From JALYYC01 sp963795805 (GTDB taxonomy: Bacteria; Chloroflexota; Dormibacteria; CF-121): a stretch of 64,000 nucleotides of DNA. Below, in pieces: positions 19,466 to 29,000 of this stretch; position 1 is the stretch's first letter, and every line of letters begins with the position of its first letter. Under the pieces are notes generated by a model that was not told where the DNA came from, did no database searches, and saw nothing but the letters and a program-made list of their open reading frames with translations. The position numbers were made by a program, and so were the translations under genes. The stretch covers positions 806,001 to 870,000 of the forward strand of contig CAWCIV010000004.1 in NCBI GenBank assembly GCA_963795805.1. Direction: 5' to 3'.

Positions 19466-21691
19466 GTGAAAGAACGCGGTTCCGCGGCCCTCGAACGTCT
19501 CCGCCGTCGGGGACGGCTATTTGCCCGTGATCTTCGGCTCGGGCACGCCGTTGGCACGCGACGGTGGCCGCCGTACGTCCGCTCGGCCGGCATCTCGCTG
19601 CTGATCGCGCTACTGATCTCCCTGGTGGTGGCGCAGAACTTCCTCCCCAACCGTCTCACGCTTCGCGCCGGCGATGTCTCTTCGCAGGAGGTCGTGGCGC
19701 CTCGCTCGGCGCGTTATGAAAGCCAGAGCCGGCGCGACGAGGCGCGCGCCGCGGCCGCCAAACAGGTCTCCGATCAGTTCGACGGCTCGGTCGCCACCCA
19801 GCAGCGCCAGGCCATCGACAGCCTGGCGACCAGGGTCGCCGATCTTCGGCGCTCGTCAGCGTCGGGTCCGGACCGGGCCGCCCAGCTCAGCCTGCTCGAA
19901 ACGCAACTGTCCGATGCCCAGCGCCAGTACTTGCTCCAGGCCGACGAGGGCACCGTCGCCGCCGTCTTCAAGAGTGCCGGGGACATCCTCCAGCAACTCG
20001 AGACCAACGGCATCAAGCCCGCAACGCTGAAGAGCGCCCAGGACACTGCCCGAACTCGAGCGGCCACTCTCCATCTCGACGCGACCGGCGCGTCCCTGGT
20101 CGACAGCCTGGTTCGCGACTACCTCAAGGTCAATTTCCTGCAGACCGAGACCGACCAGAAGCGCCAGCAGGCGAGTGACGCCGTTCCCCCGGTCTTTGTC
20201 ACGGTCGGAAAGGGCCAGACCATCATCCGCTACGGCGACCAGGTCACGCCCTTCCAGCTCGAAGAGGCGCAGGCGGTCGGGCTGCTCGCCCCGAAGGCCG
20301 ATTGGTCACGGATCCTGGCCACCTTCATGCTCGTCATCATCCTGTTCGCCCTGGCGCTGGGCTACCTGATGCAGTTCAAGCCGGCGATCCTTCGGGACCC
20401 ACGGCAGCTCGCGACGCTGGGCGGTTTGATGCTGGTCATTCTTCTGATCGCCAAAGTTGCCGTACCCCTCGACCCACGCGCGCAGTACCTCGTACCGATG
20501 GCGGCGGTGCCGATGCTGGTTGCGGCCCTGATGGACACCGGCCTGGGCATTATCGTCGCGCTCGCCGTCGGGCTGATGACCGGCATCATCGCCGACAACC
20601 TGCTCGATCTCACGCTCGTCGGTTTCCTTGGTGGCTCGATCGGCGCGATCTACGTCCACCGGTTGGAGCGGCTCGGGCAATGGGTCACCGCCGGCATCCT
20701 GGTCGCCGGGGCGCAACTCGTCACGATCGTGTCGCTCGCGTCGATCGAGCGAAAACAATCGATCGACGAGGTCCTGGGCCTGGGAGCAATCGTTCTCGTC
20801 AACGGATTGGTGGCGGCCCTGATCGCCGCAGGATCGCTCACCTACCTGGGCGAGATCACCCGCGTGATCACGCCGATGAAGCTGCTTGAGTTGATGACGC
20901 CGAACAACCCGCTGCTGAAGCGGTTGATGGTGAGCGCCCCCGGCACCTACAACCACTCGATCGTAGCGGCGAACCTGGCAGAGTCCGCCGCCGAGGCGGT
21001 CGGCGCCAACGCCGTGCTCGCCCGGGTCGGTTGCTACTTCCACGACATCGGCAAGATCCGGCGTCCGCACTTCTTCGTTGAGAACCAGGCCGACATCGGC
21101 AACATCCACGAGAATCTGTCGCCAACCACGAGTTCGGACATCCTGAACGCCCACGTCACCGAGGGCGTGGATCTCCTGAAGCAGTACCGCTTCCCGACTA
21201 CGGTCAAGGACATCGTGCAGCAACACCAGGGGACGACGGTGAAGAAGTACTTCTACCGCCAGGCGCTCGAGCAGGGGCTGGATGTCCGCGAGGACGACTT
21301 CCGCTATCCGGGGCCGCGGCCGCGAACCAAGGAAGCGGCGATCGTGATGATGGCGGACACCGTGGAAGCGTCCACCCGGACGCTCAAGGATCGCAGCACG
21401 GAGAGCATCCGCGAGCACGTCCACCGGATGATCCAGGGCTTCGTCCGCGACAGTCAGCTCGACGAGTGCGAACTATCCTTCCACGATCTCAAGCTGATCG
21501 AGGACGCCTTCACGAATATGGTCGTCAGCATCTACCACGCCCGGATCGAGTACCCGGCGGCGGCGCAGGGCGACGCGGCCAGGGTTGGAGCCGTCGACCC
21601 CACGCTCGGCGGCCACGACGGCACGCTCGATGCCGATGACAAGACGATCCCCCTTCCGAGGCCGGCAACGGGGCTCCGCCCAACAACCTAA
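19466..21691 (+). CDS. PgpH-like 7TM-HD phosphohydrolase
   Basis: This 741-residue membrane protein has one N-terminal helix (SLLIALLISLVVAQ, about 34-47), a long extracytoplasmic 7TMR-HDED region to about 270, a block of seven helices (about 285-465), then a cytosolic HD domain with HSIVAANLAESAAEAVGAN and the HD pair in CYFHDIGKIRRP (about 530). This is the PgpH architecture, known in Listeria to hydrolyse c-di-AMP to pApA. No disA is visible between radA and yacL in this window, so its nucleotide here is not certain. It starts at GTG. The tail after about 715 is Pro/Ala-rich. Confidence 0.9.
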   Translation: MKERGSAALERLRRRGRLFARDLRLGHAVGTRRWPPYVRSAGISLLIALLISLVVAQNFLPNRLTLRAGDVSSQEVVAPRSARYESQSRRDEARAAAAKQVSDQFDGSVATQQRQAIDSLATRVADLRRSSASGPDRAAQLSLLETQLSDAQRQYLLQADEGTVAAVFKSAGDILQQLETNGIKPATLKSAQDTARTRAATLHLDATGASLVDSLVRDYLKVNFLQTETDQKRQQASDAVPPVFVTVGKGQTIIRYGDQVTPFQLEEAQAVGLLAPKADWSRILATFMLVIILFALALGYLMQFKPAILRDPRQLATLGGLMLVILLIAKVAVPLDPRAQYLVPMAAVPMLVAALMDTGLGIIVALAVGLMTGIIADNLLDLTLVGFLGGSIGAIYVHRLERLGQWVTAGILVAGAQLVTIVSLASIERKQSIDEVLGLGAIVLVNGLVAALIAAGSLTYLGEITRVITPMKLLELMTPNNPLLKRLMVSAPGTYNHSIVAANLAESAAEAVGANAVLARVGCYFHDIGKIRRPHFFVENQADIGNIHENLSPTTSSDILNAHVTEGVDLLKQYRFPTTVKDIVQQHQGTTVKKYFYRQALEQGLDVREDDFRYPGPRPRTKEAAIVMMADTVEASTRTLKDRSTESIREHVHRMIQGFVRDSQLDECELSFHDLKLIEDAFTNMVVSIYHARIEYPAAAQGDAARVGAVDPTLGGHDGTLDADDKTIPLPRPATGLRPTT

Positions 21692-21753
21692 CCAATCTGT
21701 CGCGAGACGGTGACGCGCAGCAATTGTCGGGCATCGCGCCGCGATATAGACCT

Positions 21754-22092
21754 GTGCTCCTATCCAACTCGGTCATCGTGCTGGCGTACGTCGTCGCGGC
21801 GGCGGTGATCCTCCCGGCGATCTCGATGATTGCGATCGGCCGGGTTCCGGCCTTCCTGCGGACCTCGGCCGGCGGGAATCGGACCCGCACGCGGATGGAA
21901 GGCATCGGCCTGCTGCTGATCGGCTGCTTCATCCTCGCGGACGCGCTCGCGGCCGACCTCGGCCGGCGCTCGGATGTTCCCCAGGACTGGATCCTGCTCG
22001 TCTGGATCGCGCTGGCGGCCGGGTTGATCGGCATCCGCTACCTGGCGGGGCGGGCTGCCGCGGGCGACCGAAAAGTCAGCACCGAGCCCTGA
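21754..22092 (+). CDS. Small three-helix membrane protein
   Basis: This 112-residue hypothetical has three hydrophobic segments: SVIVLAYVVAAAVILPAISM, IGLLLIGCFILADALAA and WILLVWIALAAGLIGIRYLAG. Its basic loop contains RTSAGGNRTRTR. The start is uncertain: the GTG used lies just after a GATATAGA box and may be leaderless, while a TTG ten codons upstream is also in frame. It sits between the PgpH-like gene and ybeY. Function unknown. Confidence 0.6.
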   Translation: MLLSNSVIVLAYVVAAAVILPAISMIAIGRVPAFLRTSAGGNRTRTRMEGIGLLLIGCFILADALAADLGRRSDVPQDWILLVWIALAAGLIGIRYLAGRAAAGDRKVSTEP

Positions 22093-22111
22093 TCGCGGGT
22101 AGCATACAGTC

Positions 22112-22573
22112 GTGCTCATCCAGATGAGCCGGTGGGGCCCCGCGTCGCTCGCGTCGGGCGTGGACCTGGATGGCCTCAAGCTCGTGCTGGAAGCCGGCGC
22201 GCAGATGCTCAAGGTTCCCAGGGAGACGGTCACCGTGGTGACGCTCACCGGGGACGAACACCTCCGCGAGTACAACCGCCGTTTCCGCGGCCGGGACGAG
22301 CCGACCGACGTGCTCGCCTTCGCGGCCCAGGAGAAGCCCGTCGATCAGCGCTTCCAGGCACCTCCCGGCACCGAGCACTGGCTGGGCGACATCGTCATCT
22401 CGTTGCCGCGAGCCCGCGAGCAGGCGAGGACCGCGCGGCACCCGATGAATGATGAGGTCCGCCTGCTTGCCGTGCACGGGTTCCTTCACCTGCTTGGCTA
22501 CGACCATGCCGAGAAGGACGAGGAGGCGAAGATGACGGCGCTGACGAATCAGATCCTGAGCCTGCCGGCATGA
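22112..22573 (+). CDS. ybeY: Endoribonuclease YbeY
   Basis: This 153-residue metalloendoribonuclease acts in 16S rRNA maturation and ribosome quality control. The zinc motif H-x3-H-x5-H is visible as HGFLHLLGYDH near 126-136, preceded by DVLAF and GDIVIS, typical of the family. It starts at GTG about 6 nt after a CATACA box, so the transcript may be leaderless. Its stop overlaps the DgkA-family gene as ATGA, a pairing also seen in Firmicutes. Confidence 0.95.
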   Translation: MLIQMSRWGPASLASGVDLDGLKLVLEAGAQMLKVPRETVTVVTLTGDEHLREYNRRFRGRDEPTDVLAFAAQEKPVDQRFQAPPGTEHWLGDIVISLPRAREQARTARHPMNDEVRLLAVHGFLHLLGYDHAEKDEEAKMTALTNQILSLPA

Positions 22574-22998
22574 CCGGTCGGTCCGACGCGGACTTCGAGG
22601 CCGAGCGCATTGGAAGCCGGAACCGGGCGCGTCGCCTCGACCTGCGGCGGACGCTCTACAGCTTCCGCCACGCGGGACGCGGGCTCGCCTGGGCCGTCTC
22701 ATCGCAGGCGAACCTTCGGTTCCACCTGCTGGCCGCGGCAATCGTGCTGGTGGCCGCGCTTCTTTTCCATTTCACCGCGCTCGAGTTCGTCGGCCTGGTG
22801 CTCTGCTTCGCGGTCGTTATCGGGGCGGAGCTGTTCAACACCGCCCTGGAGGTCTTGATTGACTACGCATGGCCGGAGCGGCATCCGATGATCGGCCGCG
22901 CTAAGGACGTGGCTGCCGCCGCGGTCCTGATGGCGGCGATCGGCACGGCCCTGACCGGTCTGCTCCTCTTCGCCCGCCACATCCTGCATTTCAGCTGA
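22570..22998 (+). CDS. dgkA: DgkA-family lipid kinase (undecaprenol or diacylglycerol kinase)
   Basis: This 142-residue integral membrane kinase has three helices and the DgkA signature GAELFNTALEVLID near 92-105, followed by AKDVAAAAVL. In Gram-positives this family phosphorylates undecaprenol, recycling the lipid carrier for cell-wall synthesis; in Proteobacteria it uses diacylglycerol. The N-terminal 25 residues are basic and extra to the core. It is coupled to ybeY by ATGA. Substrate cannot be fixed from sequence. Confidence 0.9.
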   Translation: MTGRSDADFEAERIGSRNRARRLDLRRTLYSFRHAGRGLAWAVSSQANLRFHLLAAAIVLVAALLFHFTALEFVGLVLCFAVVIGAELFNTALEVLIDYAWPERHPMIGRAKDVAAAAVLMAAIGTALTGLLLFARHILHFS

Positions 22999-23043
22999 GT
23001 CCACGGCGGCGCTCGTCGCGCCGGCCTCGCTACACTAACGGGC

Positions 23044-24321
23044 ATTCGCCCTACGCTTTCCCCACCTGCGCCGCGGAGTCGCGGCTTCCTGCAGACCGCG
23101 GCGCTTCAGTACACGGAGTTCCGCCGCTATTACGTCGGCCAGAGCATTTCCGTCATCGGGACCTGGATGCAATCGGTGGCCGCAGCCTGGTTGGTGCTGC
23201 AGCTTTCGCATGATTCCGCGCTGGCGCTCGCGCTCTTCGGGGCATTCAGTTATGGACCAATCCTGATCTTCGGTCTTTACGCCGGAGCGCTGGTCGACCG
23301 CTTCGTGCACCGCGACGTCCTGCTGCTGACACAGGGCGTCTCCGCCGCCGGTGCAGCTCTTTATGCGCTGCTCACGGTGACGCACCTGATGACCCTGCCT
23401 GTCCTGTTTGCGATTGCGGCGCTCCTCGGCATCAACCAGGCGCTCTATTTCCCGGCGCGGCAGGCGACGGTCCTCGAGATGGTCGGGCGCAGCGAACTGG
23501 CGAGCGCCGTTGCCTTGAATGCGACCGCCTTCAACCTGGCGCGGATCATCGGGCCCGCGATCGGCGGCCTCGTCATTGCCGCCTTCGGGGTCGCTGCCTG
23601 TTTCTGGCTGAATGCGGCAAGCTACGTCGGGGTGGTGGCGGCCCTCTACACGATTCGGCGACGGCCGATCCCGGCCGGCCCACCGCAGCGCGCCATCAGC
23701 TTGATCGGTGAGGGCTTGCGCTACGTCAGGCGGTCCCCAATGCTCCTTGGCCTCTTCACATTGCTCGTCGTGGCTGGAGCCTTCGGTGCGAATTTCAACC
23801 TCGTGCTGCCGCTCTTTACCCGGGTCGTGCTCCACGCCAATGCCGATGCCCTCGGCTATCTGTTCGCCGCGCAGGGTGTCGGTTCGCTGATCGGGGCCCT
23901 GACGATGACCGCGGTCGGCCCGTTTCTGCTGGAGCCACGGCGGATCGTCTTGGGCGCGCTGCTGTTCGCGGCGATGGAGCTCGCCTTCCTGATCACCCCG
24001 GGCTTCACGCAGGCGTTCCTGCTGCTGATCGTCATCGGGTGGGCCTTCGCCGTCTACACCATCGGCACCAACACCTATATCCAGATCCGCTCGCCCGATC
24101 GAATGCAGGGGCGGATGGTGAGCCTGTACTCGATGCTCTTCGTCGGCGTCACCCCGCTCGGCAACTTCTTTGCCGCTGCGGTCGCGCATGCGTTCGGGCC
24201 ACCGGCGGCGGTCTGGGTGGGCGGCGCGCTCACCGGCCTCGCCGGCCTCGCCGTGCTCGCCTACCTGCAGGTCAGCCGTGGGACCAGGGTCGTGCCGGCC
24301 ACAGACACACCCGGGACCTGA
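23044..24321 (+). CDS. MFS transporter (EntS-like), start uncertain
   Basis: This 12-helix major facilitator protein resembles the MFS_3/EntS group, with the signature QSISVIGTWMQSVAAAWLVLQL at the first helix. The first in-frame ATG (23167) would remove the conserved N-terminal FLQTAALQYTEFRRYYVGQ segment. Between the upstream stop (22996) and that ATG there is no ATG, GTG or TTG in frame. A TACACT box at 23031-23036 would start a transcript at about an ATT codon (23044), so a leaderless ATT start is one reading; CTG at 23089 is another. Substrate unknown. No operon partner. Confidence 0.75.
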   Translation: MRPTLSPPAPRSRGFLQTAALQYTEFRRYYVGQSISVIGTWMQSVAAAWLVLQLSHDSALALALFGAFSYGPILIFGLYAGALVDRFVHRDVLLLTQGVSAAGAALYALLTVTHLMTLPVLFAIAALLGINQALYFPARQATVLEMVGRSELASAVALNATAFNLARIIGPAIGGLVIAAFGVAACFWLNAASYVGVVAALYTIRRRPIPAGPPQRAISLIGEGLRYVRRSPMLLGLFTLLVVAGAFGANFNLVLPLFTRVVLHANADALGYLFAAQGVGSLIGALTMTAVGPFLLEPRRIVLGALLFAAMELAFLITPGFTQAFLLLIVIGWAFAVYTIGTNTYIQIRSPDRMQGRMVSLYSMLFVGVTPLGNFFAAAVAHAFGPPAAVWVGGALTGLAGLAVLAYLQVSRGTRVVPATDTPGT

Positions 24322-24336
24322 CGGTCGCCCGCGCGA

Positions 24337-24978
24337 CTAGCCCTTGTTGAAATCCGTCATCGCACGTTCCAGGCCGAGGTCGATCAAAGACGTGACGGCG
24401 TCCGCGACGCGGCCGATGATGGCGGGCAACTGCTCGCGTTCCGATGGCGTGAATGGGCCGAGGACGTAGTCGACGCCGTTTCCGACCGGGCGGCCGACCC
24501 CGACCCTGAAGCGGATGAACTCGCGGCTCCCAAAGGACGCGATCAACGAGTCGAGGCCGTGGTTGCCGGCGGAGCTGCCGCCCTTCCGGATCCGCAGCCG
24601 CCCGAATGGGAGATCGAGCTCGTCGTGAATGACGAGGACGCGGTCGAGGGGGATGTCGTACTTCGCGCGAAGCGCCTTGGCGGCCAGGCCCGACAGGTTC
24701 ATCATCGTTTGCGGCTTCGCCAGGATCAATTCCCGATCGCCGTCTCGTGCGCGGCCGATCAGCGATTTTGCGCCGCGCTCGGAGACGCGCATCTTCAGGC
24801 GCCGCGCCAGCTCATCGACGCAAAGAAAGCCGACGTTGTGCCGCGACTGCTCATAGTCCCGGCCCGGGTTGCCGAGGCCGATGACGAGCCAGCGATTCGA
24901 CGCCGGCGGCAGGGACGGCTTGCGGCGGAACACCGCGAGTAGCGTAGCCAATGCGGCCTGCCCGGGCGCTCGGCCCAT
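24337..24978 (-). CDS. pth: Peptidyl-tRNA hydrolase
   Basis: The Pth domain begins at WLVIGLGNPG and carries the catalytic His in SRHNVGFLCVDEL, KPQTMMNLSG, the DELDLPFGRLRIRKGGSSAGNHGL block and RVGVGRP. It releases tRNA from dropped peptidyl-tRNAs. The ATG used gives 213 residues with about 29 extra at the N-terminus; a GTG at 24933 would give 198 and lies right after a TACGCT box, so a leaderless shorter form is quite possible. It diverges from the glycosidase gene with only 11 bp between starts. pth upstream of mfd is the Bacillus spoVC-mfd order. Confidence 0.95.
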   Translation of the reverse strand: MGRAPGQAALATLLAVFRRKPSLPPASNRWLVIGLGNPGRDYEQSRHNVGFLCVDELARRLKMRVSERGAKSLIGRARDGDRELILAKPQTMMNLSGLAAKALRAKYDIPLDRVLVIHDELDLPFGRLRIRKGGSSAGNHGLDSLIASFGSREFIRFRVGVGRPVGNGVDYVLGPFTPSEREQLPAIIGRVADAVTSLIDLGLERAMTDFNKG

Positions 24979-24989
24979 AAGCTGAGGGC

Positions 24990-25979
24990 GTGACCATCAT
25001 CGGCACGAGCTTCACGCGCTGGCGGGCGGAATCCCTCGGCCTGGATTACCAACGGGCGTTCACCCGGATTTGCGGGATGGGATTCGGCCTTGTTCGACTT
25101 TCCGCTTCGTGGCGCGAAATCGACGAGGTCGGCTACCAGCACCTCGACTGGCTGATGGAGGAAGCCACGCGTTCCGGCCAGCGGGTCGTGCTCGCGGTCG
25201 GCATGAAGGCGCTTGGCTGGCCGGAGTTTTACCTTCCCGAACGCCTCGAGCCGCCCGCACCATTCGGTAGCGACATTGCGAGACCTCCACTTGCCGGCGC
25301 GGCCCTTGCGTTCGTGCGCGATACGGTCCTGCGATACCGCGCGAATCGCAACCTCGTCGCCTGGCAACTGGAGAACGAACCCTTCAATCGATCCGGTCCG
25401 CGTGCCTGGTGGCTCGGCCGCGGCATCATCCTCGCGGAGCGGCGGATCGTCGAATCGCTTGACCCTCGACCGGTGATCGTGACCACCTTTGCCCACTTCA
25501 GCGAAGGATTGGACCGGGCCTCGACGCACTTCCGGTCCGACTGGACACGCCGCCTTGGGCTTGACGTGCCCGCGGAACGAGAGGCACTGGCAACGTTGCG
25601 GCGCGACGACATCCTCGGGCTGGACGTCTACCGGGCGATCGGATGGTGGAAGACTGCGCAAGAGCAAGAGGTCGCCCGATCCGACGACAACCAGGGGGAC
25701 CACGTGCGGCGCTGGCAGCGGATCGCCCGGGAGCAGGGCAAGCGACTCTGGATCACGGAGGCGCAGGCGGAGCCCTGGGAAGCATCCTCGACGACGCACG
25801 CCGATCCGCTCAGCGTCCGTCCAACCGACATGCTGGACCTGGCCGCCGCGTTGCTGGCGCTCGAGGTCGAGGTCGTGCTGCTCTGGGGCAGCGAGTACTG
25901 GACCTGGCGCGAGCAGCACGGCGACCCGCGCTGGATCGAGTCTGCATCGGAAGTGCTCGGAAGGGTGCTGATAAGCTAG
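24990..25979 (+). CDS. Glycoside-hydrolase-like TIM-barrel protein
   Basis: This 329-residue protein without signal peptide has a (beta/alpha)8 clan GH-A pattern: GLVRLSASWREI near 33-44, the acid/base LENEPFN with Glu130, and a nucleophile candidate Glu257 in LWITEAQAEPW. It resembles cellulase/GH5-like domain proteins found in Actinobacteria and Chloroflexota, but the glycan is unknown and it would act inside the cell. It starts at GTG 11 bp from the divergent pth start, and a CATAAG box lies just upstream, so it may be leaderless. It is inserted between pth and mfd, which are near neighbours in Bacillus. Confidence 0.7.
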   Translation: MTIIGTSFTRWRAESLGLDYQRAFTRICGMGFGLVRLSASWREIDEVGYQHLDWLMEEATRSGQRVVLAVGMKALGWPEFYLPERLEPPAPFGSDIARPPLAGAALAFVRDTVLRYRANRNLVAWQLENEPFNRSGPRAWWLGRGIILAERRIVESLDPRPVIVTTFAHFSEGLDRASTHFRSDWTRRLGLDVPAEREALATLRRDDILGLDVYRAIGWWKTAQEQEVARSDDNQGDHVRRWQRIAREQGKRLWITEAQAEPWEASSTTHADPLSVRPTDMLDLAAALLALEVEVVLLWGSEYWTWREQHGDPRWIESASEVLGRVLIS

Positions 25980-26030
25980 CCGGCAGACGCCCCGGCATGG
26001 TGCCGCGGGCGCATTTTTGCATGGCTGTTG

Positions 26031-29000
26031 ATGGCTGAGACGCTCCTCGATCTGCTCGATCGCCTCCCGGCTCGGAGCCGGCTCGAGGCCTGGTGGCGCG
26101 GGCCATCGACTCGATTGGAGGGGCACCGACTGCCGGCGAGCGCGCTTCCAGTCTTCGCCGCCTGGCTGGCCCGCCGTGCCGGTCGTCCAATCCTGGCCCT
26201 GGTGGCGGATCCGGAGGCCACCTTCTCCGAGGTCGGCGCCTGGTTCGGTGAGGGTGTCCGGGTCGTGGTCTTTCCGGCGGTGGAGACGCTGCCGTTCGAT
26301 CGTCTCGCGCCCGATGAGGAAACGGTCCGCCGGCGCCTCGAGGCGATCGATGCCCTCGGCTCGACGGACCCGGTGGTTTGCTTCAGCTCATGGACCGCGA
26401 TGACCCGACCCACGCTGTCGGCGCAAGCCCTTCAGCAGCTGGGCCTTCACGCTCAAGCCGGGTGAACGCTATAGCCTCGATGACCTCGTGCACCGGCTGG
26501 CGACGCTCGGGTATCGGCGCGAGCCCTTGGTGCAGGCGCGTGGCGAATTCAGCCTCCGCGGGGGCATCCTCGATGCCTATCCGCCCGACCGCCGCCATCC
26601 GATCCGCGCCGAATTCTTCGGGGACGAGTTGGAGTCGTTGCGTGAATTCGAGGTCGAGTCGCAGGGGTCGGTGGGGAGCGTGCCCACGGCTCGAATCCTC
26701 TCGGCGGCCGAGGTGATCCTCACCGCTCAGGCCATCGCCGCCGGCGAAGCGGCGCTCGGGGAGCTGGATTTCAGCCGGTGCCTGGCCGAGGTCCGCGACG
26801 ACTGGCTCGGAGACATCGAGCGGGTTCGGGTCGGGGGCTTACTTCGACGGCATCGAGGGCTTCCAGTCTTACCTCGAACCGTCGCAACCGACACTCCTCG
26901 ATCATCTCCCGGCGTCGGCGCTGATCGTGTCGATCGACGCGCGGCGGAACTTTGCGCAGGCGCTGCAGCGCGAGCGAGAGCTGCAGGACCTGGTTGCCGT
27001 GGAAGTCGAACGGGGCGAGCTGCCCGCACGCCTCCGCACCGGCCTCGTCCCGGTCGCCGCTCTGCAGGAGCGAAGCGCGGGCTGGCGAACGCTTGACGTG
27101 GTTCGTGGCGATGACGAGGGTGCGGTCGATCTGGGTTTCGAGCCCATCGACGCCTATGCGGGCCGGCTCGACGCGCTGGCCGAGCGGGTGAGGACGGACG
27201 CGCGCGCGAAACAGCGGATCCTGATCGTGACGCAGCAGGAGGCCCGCCTGCGCGAATTGCTCGAGGACCGCGATGTCTACCCGGCCGCCGGCCTGCTCGC
27301 CTGGTCGCACACGCCCCTGATGCCCGGTTTGATCGTTCTGGGAAGCCAGCCGGTCGCCCAGGGTTTCCGTCTGCCTGCGGCCGAGCTCGATGTCTACGGC
27401 GACAGCGACATCTTTGGCGGGCTGCGCCAACGAGTTCGCCGCGGCGTGATTCGGGCTCGCTCCGCGACCTGGAAGCTGGAGTTCGAGCCCGGCGATCTGA
27501 TCGTCCACGTCGACCACGGCATCGGCCGCTTCGTGGGCATGCGACTGATGGGTGATAGCGGGCAGGAACGCGAGTATATGCAGCTCGAATACGCCGAGGG
27601 GGACAAACTCTATGTCCCGGTCGAGCACCTCGAGCGCGTGCAGAAGTATGTTGGTGGTGGCGACGCGGCGCCGCGCCTTCAGCGCCTCGGCTCCGGAGAG
27701 TGGGATCGCGCCAAGAAGAAAGTCCGCGAGTCGGTCGAGGAAGTCGCCAAGGACTTGCTCGATCTCTACTCCAAGCGCCAGCTGGTCGAAGGCCATGCGT
27801 ACTCGGCCGACGGGCCGTGGCAGCACGAGCTCGAGCAATCCTTTCCCTACGACGAAACGCCCGACCAGATCCGCGTCATGGCCGAGATCAAGATTGACAT
27901 GGAGGACGCGCGCCCGATGGACCGCCTGCTGGCGGGCGATGTCGGCTTCGGCAAGACCGAGCTGGCAGTCCGCGCCGCCTTCAAGGCGGTCAGCGACTCC
28001 AAGCAGGTGGCCGTTCTGGTACCCACCACGGTGCTCGCGCAGCAACACTTTCTGACCTTCAGCGAGCGGTTCCGTCCCTTTCCCGTGAAGGTCGACATGC
28101 TCTCGCGCTTTCGGAGCGACGCGGAGGTGAAAGACACCCTCCGGCGGTTGCAAACGGGCGAGGTGGATGTGGTCATCGGCACGCACCGCCTGCTGCAGAA
28201 GGATGTCCAGTTTCGCGATCTCGGGCTGGTCGTCCTCGATGAGGAGCAGCGATTCGGCGTCATGCAGAAAGAAAAGCTCAAGCAGTTGCGCGCGTCGGTC
28301 GACGTCCTCTCGCTCTCGGCTACGCCGATTCCACGGACGCTCCACATGGCGCTGGCCGGGATTCGCGACCTCTCCGTGATCCAAACCCCGCCGGAGGAGC
28401 GGCTGCCGATCAAGACCTTCGTTACCGCCGATGAAGACGACCTGATCAAAGAGGTCATCCAGCGTGAGCTACAGCGAGGCGGCCAGGTCTTCTACGTCTA
28501 CAACCGGGTGCAGACGATTCGAAAGGCCGAGGAGCGGATCAAGCGGCTGGTACCGCATGCCCGGGTGCTGGTCGGCCACGGCCAGATGCCGGAAACCACG
28601 CTCGCCGACGTCATGGTCAAGTTCATCAACCGGGAGGCCGACGTGCTGGTCTGCTCAACGATCATCGAGTCCGGCCTCGACATCCCGAACGCCAACACCA
28701 TCGTCGTCATCGACGCCCACCGGATGGGCCTTGCGCAGCTGTACCAATTGCGGGGCCGCGTCGGGCGCGCCGGGCAGCGTGCCTATGCTTACTTCCTCTA
28801 CAACCCCACGCGCTCGTTCTCAGAGAATGCGGACAAACGCCTGGACGTGATCTCAGAGCTCCATGACCTCGGCTCGGGGTTCAAGTTGGCTCTCAAGGAC
28901 CTCGAGATCCGGGGCGCCGGCAACCTGCTCGGCACCGCGCAGCACGGCGCCATCGCCGCGGTCGGTCTCGAGTTGTACAACGCCATGCTGCGCGACGCGG

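Noticed and set aside
23035..24189. 384-codon minus-strand frame opposite the MFS transporter
   Set aside because: Composition is His/Arg/Gln/Asp-rich as expected of an antisense shadow; the plus strand has clear MFS motifs.
23167..24321. MFS transporter starting at the first ATG
   Set aside because: It would drop the conserved N-terminal segment before TM1, though it remains possible if no alternative codon is used.
26440..26837. Programmed +1 frameshifting in mfd
   Set aside because: No slippery codon followed by a stop or stimulatory element is evident, and two shifts in one gene is implausible; error or decay is simpler.
26771..28384. 537-codon minus-strand frame opposite mfd
   Set aside because: Antisense shadow; the plus strand carries Mfd motor motifs.
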